DNA of 64,000 nucleotides, from NCBI RefSeq assembly GCF_026241515.1, contig NZ_JAPHPW010000003.1:62001-126000 (forward strand), read 5' to 3'. The notes under the pieces were generated by a model. The model made no database searches. It saw only the letters and a list, made by a program, of their open reading frames with translations, and had not been told where the DNA came from. Source of the stretch: Vibrio sp. 14G-20 (GTDB taxonomy: Bacteria > Pseudomonadota > Gammaproteobacteria > Enterobacterales > Vibrionaceae). The translations under genes were made by a program, and so were the position numbers. Positions 39,418 through 49,883 of this stretch are shown piece by piece. Position 1 is the first letter of the stretch. The number at the start of each line of letters is the position of its first letter.

Positions 39418-40188
39418 ATGTCGAAACGAAACACTCAGCTCAGAAGACATGCAATTTCTAACCTAGTGAATGAAAAGGGGGAGGTTAGTGTTGATGAATT
39501 ATCCGCTAAGTTTGAAACCTCAGAAGTCACTATTAGAAAGGACTTGGCGTCTTTGGAGAAAAACGGTCAGCTTTTGCGCCGTTATGGTGGTGCGATTTCA
39601 TTACCGAAAGAGGTTGTGAGCGAAGAACTGGGTCAACAAGTTTCGACTCGAAAGATTTCACTAGCAAAAGCCGCTGCAGATTTGATTCGTGACCATAATC
39701 GTATTGTGATTGATAGTGGTAGCACGACTGGTGCCCTAATCCAGCAACTTAATACTAAGCGTGGTTTGGTTGTTATGACCAACTCATTGCATGTGGCTAA
39801 TGCGCTTAATGAGCTTGAAAGTGAACCGACATTATTAATGACGGGTGGTACTTGGGATACACATTCGGATTCTTTCCAAGGCAAAGTTGCAGAGTCAGTA
39901 CTGCGTGCTTACGATTTTGACCAACTGTTTATCGGGGCTGATGGTATCGACCTCGACAGAGGCACAACCACATTCAATGAGTTGGTTGGCCTGAGTAAAG
40001 TTATGGCTGAAGTGTCACGAGAAGTGATTGTGATGGTTGAGTCGGAAAAAGTGGGACGAAAGATCCCGAACTTAGAGCTGGCATGGGAACACATTGACAT
40101 CTTAATTACCGATACAGACTTAGGCGAAGAATCCAAAGCAAGTATCGAATCACATGATGTACGCGTGATCCTGACTGATCCAGCGTAA
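39418..40188 (+). CDS. DeoR-family regulator upstream of glmS
   Basis: A 256-residue DeoR/GlpR-type regulator. The N-terminal helix-turn-helix (about 6-57) shows VSVDELSAKFETSEVTIRKDLASLE followed by the family motif RRYGGA; the C-terminal sugar-phosphate-sensing domain has VIDSGSTTGALIQQL and FIGADGIDLDRG. Position 107 bp ahead of glmS suggests it senses an amino-sugar phosphate and controls glmS, as proposed for GlmR-type regulators in other gammaproteobacteria; this is inference. The ribosome site is poor. No sure operator is visible directly before glmS. Confidence 0.85.
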   Translation: MSKRNTQLRRHAISNLVNEKGEVSVDELSAKFETSEVTIRKDLASLEKNGQLLRRYGGAISLPKEVVSEELGQQVSTRKISLAKAAADLIRDHNRIVIDSGSTTGALIQQLNTKRGLVVMTNSLHVANALNELESEPTLLMTGGTWDTHSDSFQGKVAESVLRAYDFDQLFIGADGIDLDRGTTTFNELVGLSKVMAEVSREVIVMVESEKVGRKIPNLELAWEHIDILITDTDLGEESKASIESHDVRVILTDPA

Positions 40189-40295
40189 AAACAAATTTAA
40201 ATATTATGCATTTACCTTCCTATAATTGATCTTAATAAAGATATGGCCTTTGCTTGCTGCCAATAGGAATAAAACAAAATTGATGGAGTGAAACT

Positions 40296-42128
40296 ATGTG
40301 TGGAATTGTTGGTGCAGTAGCACAACGTGATGTAGCTGAAATCTTAGTAGAAGGCCTTCGCCGTTTAGAATACCGAGGTTATGATTCAGCCGGTGTTGCT
40401 GTGGTTGATACTGAATCTAATCTAACTCGTGTACGCCGCCTTGGTAAAGTACAAGAGCTAGCAGACGCAGTAGAAGAACAACAAGTGATTGGCGGTACAG
40501 GTATCGCTCATACACGTTGGGCGACACACGGTGAGCCATCTGAAGCGAACGCACACCCACACATGTCTGGTGATATTGCGGTTGTACACAATGGTATCAT
40601 CGAAAACCACGAAGCATTGCGTGCTCTTCTTCAAGAGCGTGGTTACGTATTTACTTCACAAACAGATACAGAAGTTATTGCTCACTTAGTTGAGTGGGAA
40701 CTTCGCACCTCAGCTTCTTTGGTTGAAGCGCTACAGAAAACAGCAAAACAATTAGACGGTGCATACGGTACGGTAGCGGTTGATCGCAAAGATCCTAGCC
40801 GTATTGTTGTAGCTCGTTCTGGTAGCCCGATTGTTATCGGTTTTGGTGTCGGTGAGAACTTCCTTGCTTCTGACCAACTGGCGCTACTGAGCGTAACTCG
40901 TCGCTTCATGTACCTAGAAGAAGGTGATGTTGCTGAGGTAACTCGTCGTGATGTTACGGTATTTGACGTTGCGGGTGAGCGTGTTGAGCGTGAAATCGTT
41001 GAATCAAACGCTGAACACGACGCTGGTGACAAAGGTCAATACCGTCACTTCATGCAGAAAGAGATCTTTGAGCAACCAACAGCGCTAATCAACACAATGG
41101 AAGGCCGTATCTCTGAGACTTCGGTCATCACTAACGCGATTGGTGTTAAAGCGGAAGAGATCCTAAGCAAAGTTGAACATGTGCAGATCATCGCATGTGG
41201 TACATCTTACAACTCAGGTATGGCAGCGCGTTACTGGTTTGAATCTCTAGCTGGTGTAAGCTGTGATGTAGAGATCGCTTCTGAGTTCCGTTACCGTGAC
41301 TTCGTTGTGCGCCCGAACAGCCTATTGGTAACTTTATCTCAATCTGGCGAAACGGCTGATACGCTTGCTGCACTTCGTCTTGCAAAAGAGAAGGGTTACA
41401 TGTCAGCAATGACCATCTGTAACGTTGCAGGTTCTTCGCTAGTTCGTGAATCTGATTTTGCCTTCATGACTCGCGCAGGAACGGAGATCGGTGTTGCTTC
41501 GACTAAAGCCTTCACAACTCAACTAGCAGCGATGCTGATGATGGTAACTTCAATTGGTCGCCTGCAAGGTCGTATCAATGAAGAGAAAGAAGCGGAAATC
41601 GTTCAAGCACTTCACCAACTGCCTGCTGATATCGAGAAAGCATTAGCGTTTGATAAAGAGATCGAAGCGCTAGCACCTGATTTTGCTGATAAGCATCACA
41701 CACTGTTCTTGGGTCGTGGTGAGTTCTACCCAATCGCGATGGAAGCGTCTCTTAAGTTGAAAGAGATCTCTTACATTCACGCAGAAGCATACGCTGCTGG
41801 TGAGCTTAAGCACGGTCCTTTGGCTCTTATCGATGCAGATATGCCTGTAGTCGTTATTGCACCAAGCAACGACTTGCTAGAGAAGCTGAAATCGAACGTT
41901 GAAGAAGTACGTGCTCGTGGCGGTCTACTTTACGTATTCGCTGACCAAGACGCTGGCTTTGAAAGTGATGAGAACATGAAGATCATCAAGATGCCTCACG
42001 TAAGTGAAGTAACAGCGCCTATCTACTACACAGTACCGATGCAGCTGCTGTCTTACCATGTCGCGCTAATCAAAGGTACCGACGTTGACCAACCTCGTAA
42101 CCTTGCGAAAGCGGTAACGGTTGAGTAA
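40296..42128 (+). CDS. glmS: Glucosamine-6-phosphate synthase (isomerizing)
   Basis: Makes glucosamine-6-phosphate from fructose-6-phosphate and glutamine, the entry to peptidoglycan and LPS amino sugars. The N-terminal glutaminase begins with the nucleophile Cys2 (MCGIVGAV); two SIS isomerase domains follow (about 285-425 and 455-600), with ACGTSYNSG and [11 protein letters not shown]. At 610 residues it is complete, ending in [13 protein letters not shown]. Preceded by a DeoR regulator. GGAG lies at 40283-40286. Confidence 0.97.
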   Translation: MCGIVGAVAQRDVAEILVEGLRRLEYRGYDSAGVAVVDTESNLTRVRRLGKVQELADAVEEQQVIGGTGIAHTRWATHGEPSEANAHPHMSGDIAVVHNGIIENHEALRALLQERGYVFTSQTDTEVIAHLVEWELRTSASLVEALQKTAKQLDGAYGTVAVDRKDPSRIVVARSGSPIVIGFGVGENFLASDQLALLSVTRRFMYLEEGDVAEVTRRDVTVFDVAGERVEREIVESNAEHDAGDKGQYRHFMQKEIFEQPTALINTMEGRISETSVITNAIGVKAEEILSKVEHVQIIACGTSYNSGMAARYWFESLAGVSCDVEIASEFRYRDFVVRPNSLLVTLSQSGETADTLAALRLAKEKGYMSAMTICNVAGSSLVRESDFAFMTRAGTEIGVASTKAFTTQLAAMLMMVTSIGRLQGRINEEKEAEIVQALHQLPADIEKALAFDKEIEALAPDFADKHHTLFLGRGEFYPIAMEASLKLKEISYIHAEAYAAGELKHGPLALIDADMPVVVIAPSNDLLEKLKSNVEEVRARGGLLYVFADQDAGFESDENMKIIKMPHVSEVTAPIYYTVPMQLLSYHVALIKGTDVDQPRNLAKAVTVE

Positions 42129-42156
42129 TCGGCAGCTTACCTAAATAGATAATAAG

Positions 42157-42182
42157 AAGCCCATCTTGTGATGGGCTTTTTT
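42157..42182 (+). terminator. Terminator of glmS
   Basis: A 9-bp stem AAGCCCATC/GATGGGCTT (42157-42165, 42170-42178) is followed by a T run. Confidence 0.88.
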
Positions 42183-42219
42183 ATGTCTGTTAGCTAACGA
42201 GCAACGTTACATCTAGCTA

Positions 42220-43488
42220 TTAAGTATTAAGGGCTTGCTCTAGGTCAGCAAAGATATCGTCAATGTGTTCAATACCTACCGAGAGGCGAATCATCTCTGG
42301 TGATACACCGGCTTGTTTTTGTTCCGCTTCGCTCAATTGACGGTGTGTTGTAGAGGCAGGGTGACAAGCAAGAGATTTCGCATCGCCGATATTCACCAGG
42401 CGCTTGAAGATTTGTAGCGCATCATAGAAACGAACACCGGCTTCATAACCATCTTTCAAGCCAAAGGATAAAATGGCAGACGGCTTACCTTGCATGTATT
42501 TCTCAGCCAGGGGATAGAACTCAGACGTTGGTAAACCAGCGTAGCTTACCCAACTTACTTTCTCGTGTTGCTTGAGGTATTCCGCTACTTTCAAGGCATT
42601 CTCTGTGTGTCGCTCCATGCGTAGCGATAAAGTTTCTAGACCTTGCATTAGCATGAAGGCATTCATTGGTGACAACGCTGCACCCGTATTACGCAGTGGA
42701 ACCGTTCGAGCACGACCAATAAACGCGGCTTCGCCAAAAGCCTCGGTATAAACCACACCGTGGTAAGAAGGTTCTGGCTGATTAAATACTGGGAAGCGAT
42801 CTTTGTGCTCTGCCCATGGGAATTTGCCAGAGTCGACAATCACGCCACCCAGCGTTGTTCCGTGACCACCCACGTATTTGGTGAGTGAGTGCACCACGAT
42901 ATCTGCGCCAAAGTCGATAGGCTTACACAGCACCGGAGTTGCTACGGTGTTATCAACAATCACAGGTACACCTTTTGCGTGAGCAAGTTCTGCGACACGC
43001 TCTAAGTCGATAATATTACCCGCTGGGTTACCAATACTTTCACAGTAAACCGCCTTGGTTTTTTCATCAATCAGCGCCGCTAAGCTTTCTGGTTTGTCGT
43101 CTTTAGCAAAGCGAACTTCAATCCCTTGGTTTGGCAGCATGTGAGCAAATAGGGTGTACGTGCCGCCGTAAAGTTGAGGTGTCGAGACGATGTTGTCACC
43201 GATCTGTGCCAAGGTTTGAATCGCGTAGTTAATCGCGGCACTGCCCGCACTTACCACTAAACCTGCAATACCACCCTCTAAGGCTGCCATGCGCTTTTCT
43301 AACACGTCATTGGTCGGGTTCATTATGCGAGTGTAGATATTGCCTGGCACCGCAAGGTTAAAGAGGTCGGCACCGTGCTGTGCATCATCGAATTCATACG
43401 CGACGGTTTGATAGATAGGTGTTGCTACCGATTTGGTGGTTGGATCGGTTTCGTAGCCGAAGTGAATCGAGAGCGTTTCGTCTTTCAT
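42220..43488 (-). CDS. metY: O-acetylhomoserine sulfhydrylase
   Basis: A PLP enzyme of the Cys/Met metabolism family that makes homocysteine directly from O-acetylhomoserine and sulfide. I start at ATG 43488 (MKDETLS), preceded by AGGGAAGA; the frame extends to 43524. That gives 422 residues, the MetY length, longer than MetB (about 386). The PLP lysine lies in VVHSLTKYVGGHG, and HSLTKYVGGHGTTLGG plus the long insert around residues 220-260 fit MetY. It is a stand-alone gene facing glmS. Confidence 0.9.
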   Translation of the reverse strand: MKDETLSIHFGYETDPTTKSVATPIYQTVAYEFDDAQHGADLFNLAVPGNIYTRIMNPTNDVLEKRMAALEGGIAGLVVSAGSAAINYAIQTLAQIGDNIVSTPQLYGGTYTLFAHMLPNQGIEVRFAKDDKPESLAALIDEKTKAVYCESIGNPAGNIIDLERVAELAHAKGVPVIVDNTVATPVLCKPIDFGADIVVHSLTKYVGGHGTTLGGVIVDSGKFPWAEHKDRFPVFNQPEPSYHGVVYTEAFGEAAFIGRARTVPLRNTGAALSPMNAFMLMQGLETLSLRMERHTENALKVAEYLKQHEKVSWVSYAGLPTSEFYPLAEKYMQGKPSAILSFGLKDGYEAGVRFYDALQIFKRLVNIGDAKSLACHPASTTHRQLSEAEQKQAGVSPEMIRLSVGIEHIDDIFADLEQALNT

Positions 43489-43644
43489 GTGTCTTCCCTG
43501 AACAATTGAGTGATTTGTGTACATTCATATTGCCGACTTTTCTATAAAAGAAAAGTAAGCTTAGTCACAGAGAAGCAATTGGAATTGTGTGCGGGACGAT
43601 TCGTTATCGTTAGGAAGTGCAGAACATGATCTGTACTGTTTTAG

Positions 43645-43686
43645 AAAAGCAAAAAGCCAGAGCAGCATGAACTGTTCTGGCTTTTC
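43645..43686 (-). terminator. Terminator of the tRNA-Ile gene
   Basis: A 14-bp stem with one G-T pair (43672-43685 with 43652-43665) begins six bases after the tRNA 3' end on the minus strand and ends in T residues. Confidence 0.8.
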
Positions 43687-43691
43687 TAATT

Positions 43692-43767
43692 TGGTGGCCC
43701 CTCCCAGATTTGAACTGGGGACCGAACGATTATGAGTCGTGCGCTCTAACCACTGAGCTAAGGGGCC
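43692..43767 (-). tRNA. tRNA-Ile2, anticodon CAU
   Basis: A 76-nt tRNA read on the minus strand, with the acceptor stem GGCCCCT/AGGGGCC, encoded CCA, a D arm containing AGCTCAGTGGTTAGAGC, anticodon loop CTCATAA and T arm GTTCAAATC. The CAU anticodon with this GGCCCC acceptor is the isoleucine isoacceptor whose C34 is changed to lysidine by TilS to read AUA, rather than a methionine tRNA. It is a single-gene unit between metY and rpoD with its own terminator. Confidence 0.93.
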
Positions 43768-43859
43768 GTAGGGCATAGATTATAGGGGAAGCATTCAGTG
43801 GTGTCTAGACACTATAAGGGGCAATTCCGCTTACATCTTAGCCACTTAAATCATACGGA

Positions 43860-43890
43860 TAAAAAAAAGGTGAGCCAACGCTCACCTTTT
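43860..43890 (-). terminator. Terminator of the rpsU-dnaG-rpoD operon
   Basis: A 9-bp stem AAGGTGAGC/GCTCACCTT (43867-43875, 43880-43888) with T residues following on the minus strand, 41 bases after the rpoD stop. Confidence 0.88.
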
Positions 43891-43930
43891 CTTATTTATG
43901 CTTAAAAGCTAACCACACTTGAGTGTGTGA

Positions 43931-45775
43931 TTACTCGTCTAGGAAGCTACGCAGAGTTTCTGAGCGGCTTGGGTGACGAAGTTTACGCAGTGCTTTTGCT
44001 TCGATCTGACGGATACGTTCACGAGTTACGTCGAACTGCTTACCAACTTCTTCAAGAGTGTGGTCAGTGTTCATGTCGATACCGAAACGCATACGCAGTA
44101 CTTTAGCTTCACGAGGTGTTAGGCCAGCAAGAACGTCTTTCGTTGCACCGCGTAGGCTTGTAGCCGTTGCAGAGTCTAGAGGTAGTTCTAGCGTGGTATC
44201 CTCGATGAAATCACCTAGGTGCGAATCTTCGTCGTCACCGATTGGTGTTTCCATTGAGATTGGCTCTTTAGCGATTTTCAGTACTTTACGGATCTTGTCT
44301 TCAGGCATTTGCATGCGCTCAGCCAACTCTTCCGGAAGTGGTTCACGACCCATCTCTTGTAGCATTTGACGAGAGATACGGTTTAGTTTGTTGATCGTTT
44401 CGATCATGTGAACCGGAATACGGATAGTACGAGCTTGGTCGGCAATCGAACGAGTGATTGCTTGACGGATCCACCACGTAGCGTAAGTAGAGAATTTGTA
44501 ACCACGACGGTATTCAAACTTATCTACGGCTTTCATCAGACCGATGTTACCTTCTTGGATTAGATCCAGGAATTGTAGACCACGGTTTGTGTACTTCTTA
44601 GCAATCGAGATTACTAGACGTAAGTTTGCTTCAACCATCTCTTTCTTCGCACGACGAGCTTTCGCTTCACCGATAGACATACGACGGCTGATATCTTTGA
44701 TGCTTTGAACTGTAAGAGACGTTTCACGTTCGATTATATCCAGCTTTTGGATAGAGCGACGGATGTCGTGTTCGTTGCGTTTGATCTTTTCAGCGTATGG
44801 CTTGTCTGAAGCAAGAACTTCGTCCAACCATGCTTCGCTAGATTCATTGCCAGTAAATAGAGCAATGAACGATTTCTTCGGCATTTTGCCGTACTCAACG
44901 GTTTGACGCATGATTAGGCGTTCTTGAGTACGTACGCGATCCATTGAAGTGCGAAGTTCATTTACTAGGTAATCAAACTGTTTTGGCGTCAGACGGAACT
45001 CTTTGAATACGTCCTGCATCATTGTTGTTGCAAGCATTGCTTTCGGGCTTTCATGGCCGTATTCGTTGATCGCTAGCTGACGGTTCTGGTAGCTAGTACG
45101 AAGCGCTGTGAATTTTTCAAGAGCAAACTCAGGATCGATACCTGTATCTTCTTCTTCCTCTTCCTCGTCGTCTTCAGCGTCTTCTTTGTCTTCGTCTTCC
45201 AGATCAGTTTCAGCAAGTTCTGAACCGATGTGAGTCGCCGTTGGCGCAGCAGTGCCATCGTCGTCAGGGTCAACAAAACCATTGATTAGGTCTGTTAAGC
45301 GAATCTCTTCTGCTTGTACGCGGTCAAACTGTTCCAAGATGTATGGAATAGTGCCAGGGTACTCTGCAACCGATAGTTGAACAGTATTGATACCATCTTC
45401 AATGCGCTTCGCAATGTCGATTTCGCCTTCACGAGTCAGTAGTTCAACCGTACCCATTTCACGCATGTACATACGAACTGGGTCAGTAGTACGGCCAATC
45501 TCGCTTTCTACGCTTGAAAGCGCAGCAGCTGCAGCTTCGGCTGCATCTTCATCTATATTGGCATCGTCATCATTAAGCGCTAGATCATCAGCATCAGGTG
45601 CAGTTTCAACTACCTTGATACCCATGTCGTTAATCATTTGAATGATGTCTTCTACCTGTTCAGAATCCACGATTTCTGCAGGTAGGTGGTCGTTTACTTC
45701 GGCGTAGGTCAGATAGCCTTGTTCCTTGCCTTTAATAACAAGTAATTTAAGCTGTGACTGCGGATTTTGATCCAT
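43931..45775 (-). CDS. rpoD: RNA polymerase sigma-70 factor RpoD
   Basis: The housekeeping sigma factor. The 614 residues contain region 1.1 (1-80), region 1.2 ([11 protein letters not shown]), a non-conserved region with a very acidic stretch (about 190-212, [18 protein letters not shown]), region 2 ([42 protein letters not shown]... in outline), region 3 and region 4 with [20 protein letters not shown]. Last gene of the macromolecular synthesis operon, 99 bp after dnaG. Confidence 0.98.
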   Translation of the reverse strand: MDQNPQSQLKLLVIKGKEQGYLTYAEVNDHLPAEIVDSEQVEDIIQMINDMGIKVVETAPDADDLALNDDDANIDEDAAEAAAAALSSVESEIGRTTDPVRMYMREMGTVELLTREGEIDIAKRIEDGINTVQLSVAEYPGTIPYILEQFDRVQAEEIRLTDLINGFVDPDDDGTAAPTATHIGSELAETDLEDEDKEDAEDDEEEEEEDTGIDPEFALEKFTALRTSYQNRQLAINEYGHESPKAMLATTMMQDVFKEFRLTPKQFDYLVNELRTSMDRVRTQERLIMRQTVEYGKMPKKSFIALFTGNESSEAWLDEVLASDKPYAEKIKRNEHDIRRSIQKLDIIERETSLTVQSIKDISRRMSIGEAKARRAKKEMVEANLRLVISIAKKYTNRGLQFLDLIQEGNIGLMKAVDKFEYRRGYKFSTYATWWIRQAITRSIADQARTIRIPVHMIETINKLNRISRQMLQEMGREPLPEELAERMQMPEDKIRKVLKIAKEPISMETPIGDDEDSHLGDFIEDTTLELPLDSATATSLRGATKDVLAGLTPREAKVLRMRFGIDMNTDHTLEEVGKQFDVTRERIRQIEAKALRKLRHPSRSETLRSFLDE

Positions 45776-45874
45776 AGATGATATCCAACTTCAGGTCTGG
45801 TGAAGGACGTTGCATTCTCAAATGCAAACCAATTATGTTAACAAATTTATTAAATGCTGACTAATCAAACAGGG

Positions 45875-47626
45875 TTACGCTTTTAGATCTAGCATTAAAG
45901 CTAGTAGCTCCCTTTTTTCTTCGGCTGATAAACCGACGCTTCTTGCTTTGGCCTGCAGGTTTTCAATTTGTTTTTCAACGCACTGGGCAAGTATATTGTC
46001 CAATGAGTCTAAAAATATGTCTTCTTGATTGTCTTCGTCGAGGGGGATTTCCCAGCTCGCGAGACGAGACAGAAGTGCCTCATGTTTGTTCTCTCGCCAA
46101 TGTTCTAATAATTGGCCTGTGCTGATATGGGGACTCACGCGGCAGATATCAAGTACTTCGACGAATAAACTTAGTCCAGGCAACTGTAAGCCTTTGACAC
46201 TTGATAAATCCGGTACCATATCAGCATAGCTCGGATTTTGGATAAGCAAAGCGATAACTTCTCGCATTGGAGTGCGTTTCAGCTCTTTATGCGGCTGAGG
46301 TGTCGGGTTCTTAGTATGAACACGAGCTCGTCTCAGTTGGTTATCAAATCCAGTACGCTCATCCAATAATTTTTCGAGCAGTTCTTGGAAATAACTGTCT
46401 GGGATTTTATTAATCAAGGCGCTGGCGTGTGCTCGCAGTGCCGACTTCCCTTCGGTTGTTCCCAAGTTCAACTTGTGTATCTCAATAAGATTGTCGAACA
46501 AGTAAGTAGAAAGCGGTGTCGCATTCTGTACCAGTTGTTCGAAGGCTTCTTGGCCATTCTCTCTTATATAGCTGTCTGGGTCTTCGCCATCGGGTAAAAA
46601 CAGAAACTTGAGCGTGTTACCTGTTTTCAGGTACTCAAGCGCATTTTCGAGTGCGCGCCACGCCGCTTCTTTACCTGCTCGGTCACCGTCATAACAACAA
46701 ACCACTGTGCTGGTTTGGCGGAACAACATTTGAACGTGGTCACCGGTTGTCGAGGTGCCCAGTGATGCCACTGAGTAATCAACACCATATTGCGCGAGTG
46801 CTACGACATCCATGTAACCTTCAACCACAAGAATTTGCGGTGGTTCACGGTAGGCTTGTAACACCTCATAAAGGCCGTAAAGCTCTTTACCTTTATGGAA
46901 GATAGGCGTTTCTGGTGAGTTGAGATATTTTGGTGTGCCGTCTTCTAAAACACGACCACCAAAACCAATCACACGGCCACGACGATCGCGAATCGGGAAC
47001 ATGACACGTCCACGGAATCGGTCGTATCGGTTACCTTTATCGTTCTCGATTAACATGCCGCCAGTCACGAGCATGTCTTGGGCTTCTTTTTGTTGGCCAA
47101 AGTTCTTACGGACTAAGTCCCACTCATCGGCTACATAACCAATACCAAACTTCTGGACAATCTCGCCAGAAAGTCCACGATTCTTTAGGTAATCAATCGC
47201 AGGTTTGTTGGCTGATATTTTCAGTTGAGAGCGGTAAAAATTACTGATGCCGCCCATCAAATCGTAGAGGTTACGTTTTTGTTCGCTGTTGGCTCTTGGT
47301 GCCGTGGATATTTCACCACTGCGTTGCTCTCTAGGAACATCGAGGCCTAAGAAAGAGGCAAGCTCTTCAATAGCTTCAACAAAATCGAGGCGTTCGAACT
47401 CCATAATGAAGTCGATAGCATTACCGTGTACGCCACAACCAAAGCAGTGATAAAACTGTTTTTCTTGGCTTACGCTAAAAGAAGGGGTCTTTTCGTTGTG
47501 GAATGGGCAACAAGCACCATAGTTTTTGCCTTTTTTCTTAAGTTTCACGCGTGCGTCCACAATGTCGACAATGTCGAGACGCGCTAGGAGATCATCGATG
47601 AAACTACGCGGGATGTGTCCTGCCAT
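45875..47626 (-). CDS. dnaG: DNA primase
   Basis: Synthesises the RNA primers for replication and binds DnaB through its C-terminus. The 583 residues show the CHC2 zinc site (C40, H43, C61, C64), the TOPRIM core with VVEGYMDVVAL and CYDGDRAGKEAA, and the C-terminal helicase-binding domain. The order rpsU-yqeY-dnaG-rpoD is the usual Vibrio arrangement of this operon; the hairpin at 47693 should lower dnaG relative to rpsU. Confidence 0.97.
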   Translation of the reverse strand: MAGHIPRSFIDDLLARLDIVDIVDARVKLKKKGKNYGACCPFHNEKTPSFSVSQEKQFYHCFGCGVHGNAIDFIMEFERLDFVEAIEELASFLGLDVPREQRSGEISTAPRANSEQKRNLYDLMGGISNFYRSQLKISANKPAIDYLKNRGLSGEIVQKFGIGYVADEWDLVRKNFGQQKEAQDMLVTGGMLIENDKGNRYDRFRGRVMFPIRDRRGRVIGFGGRVLEDGTPKYLNSPETPIFHKGKELYGLYEVLQAYREPPQILVVEGYMDVVALAQYGVDYSVASLGTSTTGDHVQMLFRQTSTVVCCYDGDRAGKEAAWRALENALEYLKTGNTLKFLFLPDGEDPDSYIRENGQEAFEQLVQNATPLSTYLFDNLIEIHKLNLGTTEGKSALRAHASALINKIPDSYFQELLEKLLDERTGFDNQLRRARVHTKNPTPQPHKELKRTPMREVIALLIQNPSYADMVPDLSSVKGLQLPGLSLFVEVLDICRVSPHISTGQLLEHWRENKHEALLSRLASWEIPLDEDNQEDIFLDSLDNILAQCVEKQIENLQAKARSVGLSAEEKRELLALMLDLKA

Positions 47627-47692
47627 AAAACCTTAGAAAAATGCACTAACTGAGAGTGTGGATAATAATAGTTTGAATAGGTTACAGATACA

Positions 47693-47729
47693 AACAAGCC
47701 GTGCGTTCCGAAGGATTGCACGGCTTGTT
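47693..47729 (-). terminator. Internal attenuating hairpin between yqeY and dnaG
   Basis: A perfect 12-bp stem (47693-47704 with 47718-47729). The 13-nt loop can itself pair TCC with GGA around TTC. On the minus strand only TTTGT follows, so termination is probably partial, comparable in position to the E. coli terminator that lowers dnaG expression. Confidence 0.65.
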
Positions 47730-47745
47730 GCAATTTGATTTGGGA

Positions 47746-48189
47746 TTAAGCGAGTTTAGAACGAACTAAACCACTAACTTTACCCATATCTGCACGCCCT
47801 TGAATTTGTGGTTTCAAGATAGCCATTACTTTACCCATGTCTTGCATGCCCGCTGGTTGAGTTTCGGCGATTGCGCTATCAAGTAGTGCAATAACTTCTT
47901 CATCAGTTAGCGGTTGAGGCATAAAGCCTTCAAGTACCGTAATTTCTGCTTTTTCCACGTCAGCAAGATCTTGACGATTTGCTGATTCATATTGAGCAAC
48001 AGAATCGCGACGTTGCTTAACCATTTTAACTAATATAGCAATTATGTCGTCGTCGCTCAGAGTGATCCGTTCGTCAACTTCACGTTGCTTAATTGCTGAA
48101 AGAGCTAAGCGGATAGTGCCAAGGCGCGGTTTGTCCTTGGCTTTCATCGCTAATTTTTGCTCTTCTTTGAGTTGTTCAATAAGAGCCAT
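47746..48189 (-). CDS. yqeY: GatB/YqeY domain protein
   Basis: A 147-residue YqeY protein resembling the C-terminal tRNA-binding tail domain of GatB. The N-terminal LIEQLKEEQKLAMKAKDKPRLGTIRLALSAI pattern and the C-terminal ADMGKVSGLVRSKL are diagnostic. Precise function is unsettled. It lies 25 bp after rpsU and is cotranscribed with it; its product probably relates to translation. Confidence 0.92.
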   Translation of the reverse strand: MALIEQLKEEQKLAMKAKDKPRLGTIRLALSAIKQREVDERITLSDDDIIAILVKMVKQRRDSVAQYESANRQDLADVEKAEITVLEGFMPQPLTDEEVIALLDSAIAETQPAGMQDMGKVMAILKPQIQGRADMGKVSGLVRSKLA

Positions 48190-48214
48190 AACTCAGTCCT
48201 TATGGATTAAGTTA

Positions 48215-48430
48215 TTAGTACAGGCGAACGCGACGTGCGTTTTCGCGAGCTAGCTTCTTAGCGTGACGCTTTTGAGCTGCTGCTTTAGCGCGTTTGCGAA
48301 CTGTAGTTGGCTTTTCGTAATGCTCGCGACGGCGAACTTCAGAAAGGATACCTGCTTTTTCACAAGAGCGCTTGAAACGACGTAGTGCAACGTCGAACGG
48401 TTCGTTTTCACGTACTTTAACTATTGGCAT
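48215..48430 (-). CDS. rpsU: 30S ribosomal protein S21
   Basis: A 71-residue very basic protein of normal length ([22 protein letters not shown]-terminus [13 protein letters not shown]). S21 helps the 30S subunit base-pair with mRNA at initiation. It leads the macromolecular synthesis operon. AGGTGAAAGG lies just upstream of ATG 48430. Confidence 0.98.
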   Translation of the reverse strand: MPIVKVRENEPFDVALRRFKRSCEKAGILSEVRRREHYEKPTTVRKRAKAAAQKRHAKKLARENARRVRLY

Positions 48431-48556
48431 ATGCCTTTCACCTCAGGGGTTATTCATTATCGCTGGCCACTCAGTACCAAATCAGAGAAGTTACCCATCG
48501 AGCTAACTCTCTATTCGCGTTTGGCCATTAACCAGCTTGATCAAAAATGGTGCGGA

Positions 48557-48586
48557 ATTTTAATCCGATCACAGTGGCTTTGTAAA
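48557..48586 (-). promoter_or_regulatory. Sigma-70 promoter of the rpsU operon
   Basis: On the minus strand TTTACA (48586-48581) and TAAAAT (48562-48557) are 18 bp apart, each 5 of 6 to consensus, about 125 bp before rpsU. The opposite strand should hold the tsaD promoter, which I could not place securely. Confidence 0.6.
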
Positions 48587-48688
48587 GCACTTTGTCGATT
48601 ATAGTCTGTACAATATTTGTTTGAAGAGCTTAGGCAGGGTAATATTGCGCTAATTTCCCATTTTAGACGAAAGCGTGCCGAGAAAATT

Positions 48689-49705
48689 ATGCGCATTATT
48701 GGTATTGAAACCTCTTGTGATGAAACAGGAATCGCGATTTATGATGATGAGCAAGGCCTGCTTTCTCATCAATTATATAGCCAAGTAAAGCTGCACGCCG
48801 ATTACGGTGGCGTGGTGCCTGAGCTAGCTTCGCGTGACCACGTAAAAAAGACCATTCCATTGATTAAAGCGGCATTGGCTGAAGCTAATCTAACGTCAAA
48901 AGACATTGATGGTGTGGCTTACACGGCTGGTCCCGGTTTAGTCGGTGCTCTGTTGGTTGGTGCAACCATTGGTCGCAGTATCGCTTATGCGTGGGGTGTA
49001 CCAGCTGTACCTGTTCACCACATGGAAGGTCACCTTCTTGCTCCTATGCTAGAAGATAACCCGCCTCCATTCCCATTTGTTGCTCTGCTGGTTTCTGGCG
49101 GACATACCATGATGGTAGAAGTGAAAGGCATCGGCGAGTATCGAATCCTTGGCGAATCGATTGATGATGCGGCCGGTGAAGCTTTTGATAAAACCGCGAA
49201 GTTGATGGGTTTAGATTACCCAGGTGGTCCATTGTTGTCTCGTTTAGCAGAAAAAGGCACTCCAGGTCGTTTTAAGTTCCCGCGTCCAATGACCGATCGT
49301 CCAGGGCTCGATATGAGCTTTTCTGGTCTAAAAACATTTGCTGCGAACACCATTCGTGCGAATGACAACGACGATCAGACACGTGCTGATATCGCTTACG
49401 CGTTCCAAGAAGCCGTTTGTGCGACCTTGGTAATAAAATGTAAGCGTGCCTTGGCGGAAACGGGCATGAAACGTATAGTGATTGCTGGTGGCGTAAGTGC
49501 CAACAAACAGCTACGTATTGAGCTTGAAGCGCTGGCGAAGAAAATCGGTGGTGAGGTGTACTACCCACGAACTGAGTTCTGTACTGATAACGGTGCGATG
49601 ATTGCTTACGCGGGTATGCAACGCCTTAAAAATGGTGAAACGGCTGATTTGTCTGTTCATGCCACGCCGCGTTGGCCAATTGACCAGCTAGAGCCAATTG
49701 CTTAA
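48689..49705 (+). CDS. tsaD: tRNA threonylcarbamoyladenosine synthase subunit TsaD
   Basis: TsaD transfers the threonylcarbamoyl group to A37 of ANN-decoding tRNAs, with TsaB and TsaE. Starting at ATG 48689 ([14 protein letters not shown]) gives 338 residues as in E. coli; the frame extends upstream to 48617 without a start of merit. The metal-binding H111 and H115 in [10 protein letters not shown] and the ATP-site [10 protein letters not shown] are present. It diverges from rpsU, the classic arrangement. Just past the TAA the same frame stays open for 24 codons and spells tandem hexapeptides. Confidence 0.96.
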   Translation: MRIIGIETSCDETGIAIYDDEQGLLSHQLYSQVKLHADYGGVVPELASRDHVKKTIPLIKAALAEANLTSKDIDGVAYTAGPGLVGALLVGATIGRSIAYAWGVPAVPVHHMEGHLLAPMLEDNPPPFPFVALLVSGGHTMMVEVKGIGEYRILGESIDDAAGEAFDKTAKLMGLDYPGGPLLSRLAEKGTPGRFKFPRPMTDRPGLDMSFSGLKTFAANTIRANDNDDQTRADIAYAFQEAVCATLVIKCKRALAETGMKRIVIAGGVSANKQLRIELEALAKKIGGEVYYPRTEFCTDNGAMIAYAGMQRLKNGETADLSVHATPRWPIDQLEPIA

Positions 49706-49713
49706 CTAGCCGC

Positions 49714-49767
49714 AATCGTTCAACGAGAAACCGTCGATCAACAAGAAACAGTCGATCAACAAAAGTT
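49714..49767 (+). repeat. Three 18-bp tandem repeats behind tsaD
   Basis: Three consecutive 18-bp units (49714-49731, 49732-49749, 49750-49767) share the core TCGATCAACAAGAAAC with a few changes. In the tsaD frame beyond its stop they would read IVQRET-VDQQET-VDQQKL, closed by TAA at 49778. Confidence 0.8.
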
Positions 49768-49797
49768 AAACGCAGAATAAACCAGTGTGTTTCGATA

Positions 49798-49823
49798 AAC
49801 GGTCGCCTTGTGCGGCCGTTTTT
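49798..49823 (+). terminator. Terminator of tsaD
   Basis: A 10-bp stem with one G-T pair (49798-49807, 49812-49821) ending in T residues. Confidence 0.8.
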
Positions 49824-49883
49824 ATATCCTAGCTTACCGACTGTATGTCGATAAATAATTGCTGATAGAGATTAGGGAAGAAA

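Noticed and set aside
43561..43776. 71-codon minus-strand frame (MPYGPLAQWLERTTHNRS type)
   Set aside because: It is a translation of the tRNA-Ile gene and its terminator. This peptide pattern is a well-known false gene from tRNA sequence.
45073..45282. Lysine-rich 69-codon frame inside rpoD
   Set aside because: It is a same-strand shifted reading of the acidic rpoD segment; repetition there comes from GAA/GAC-rich codons.
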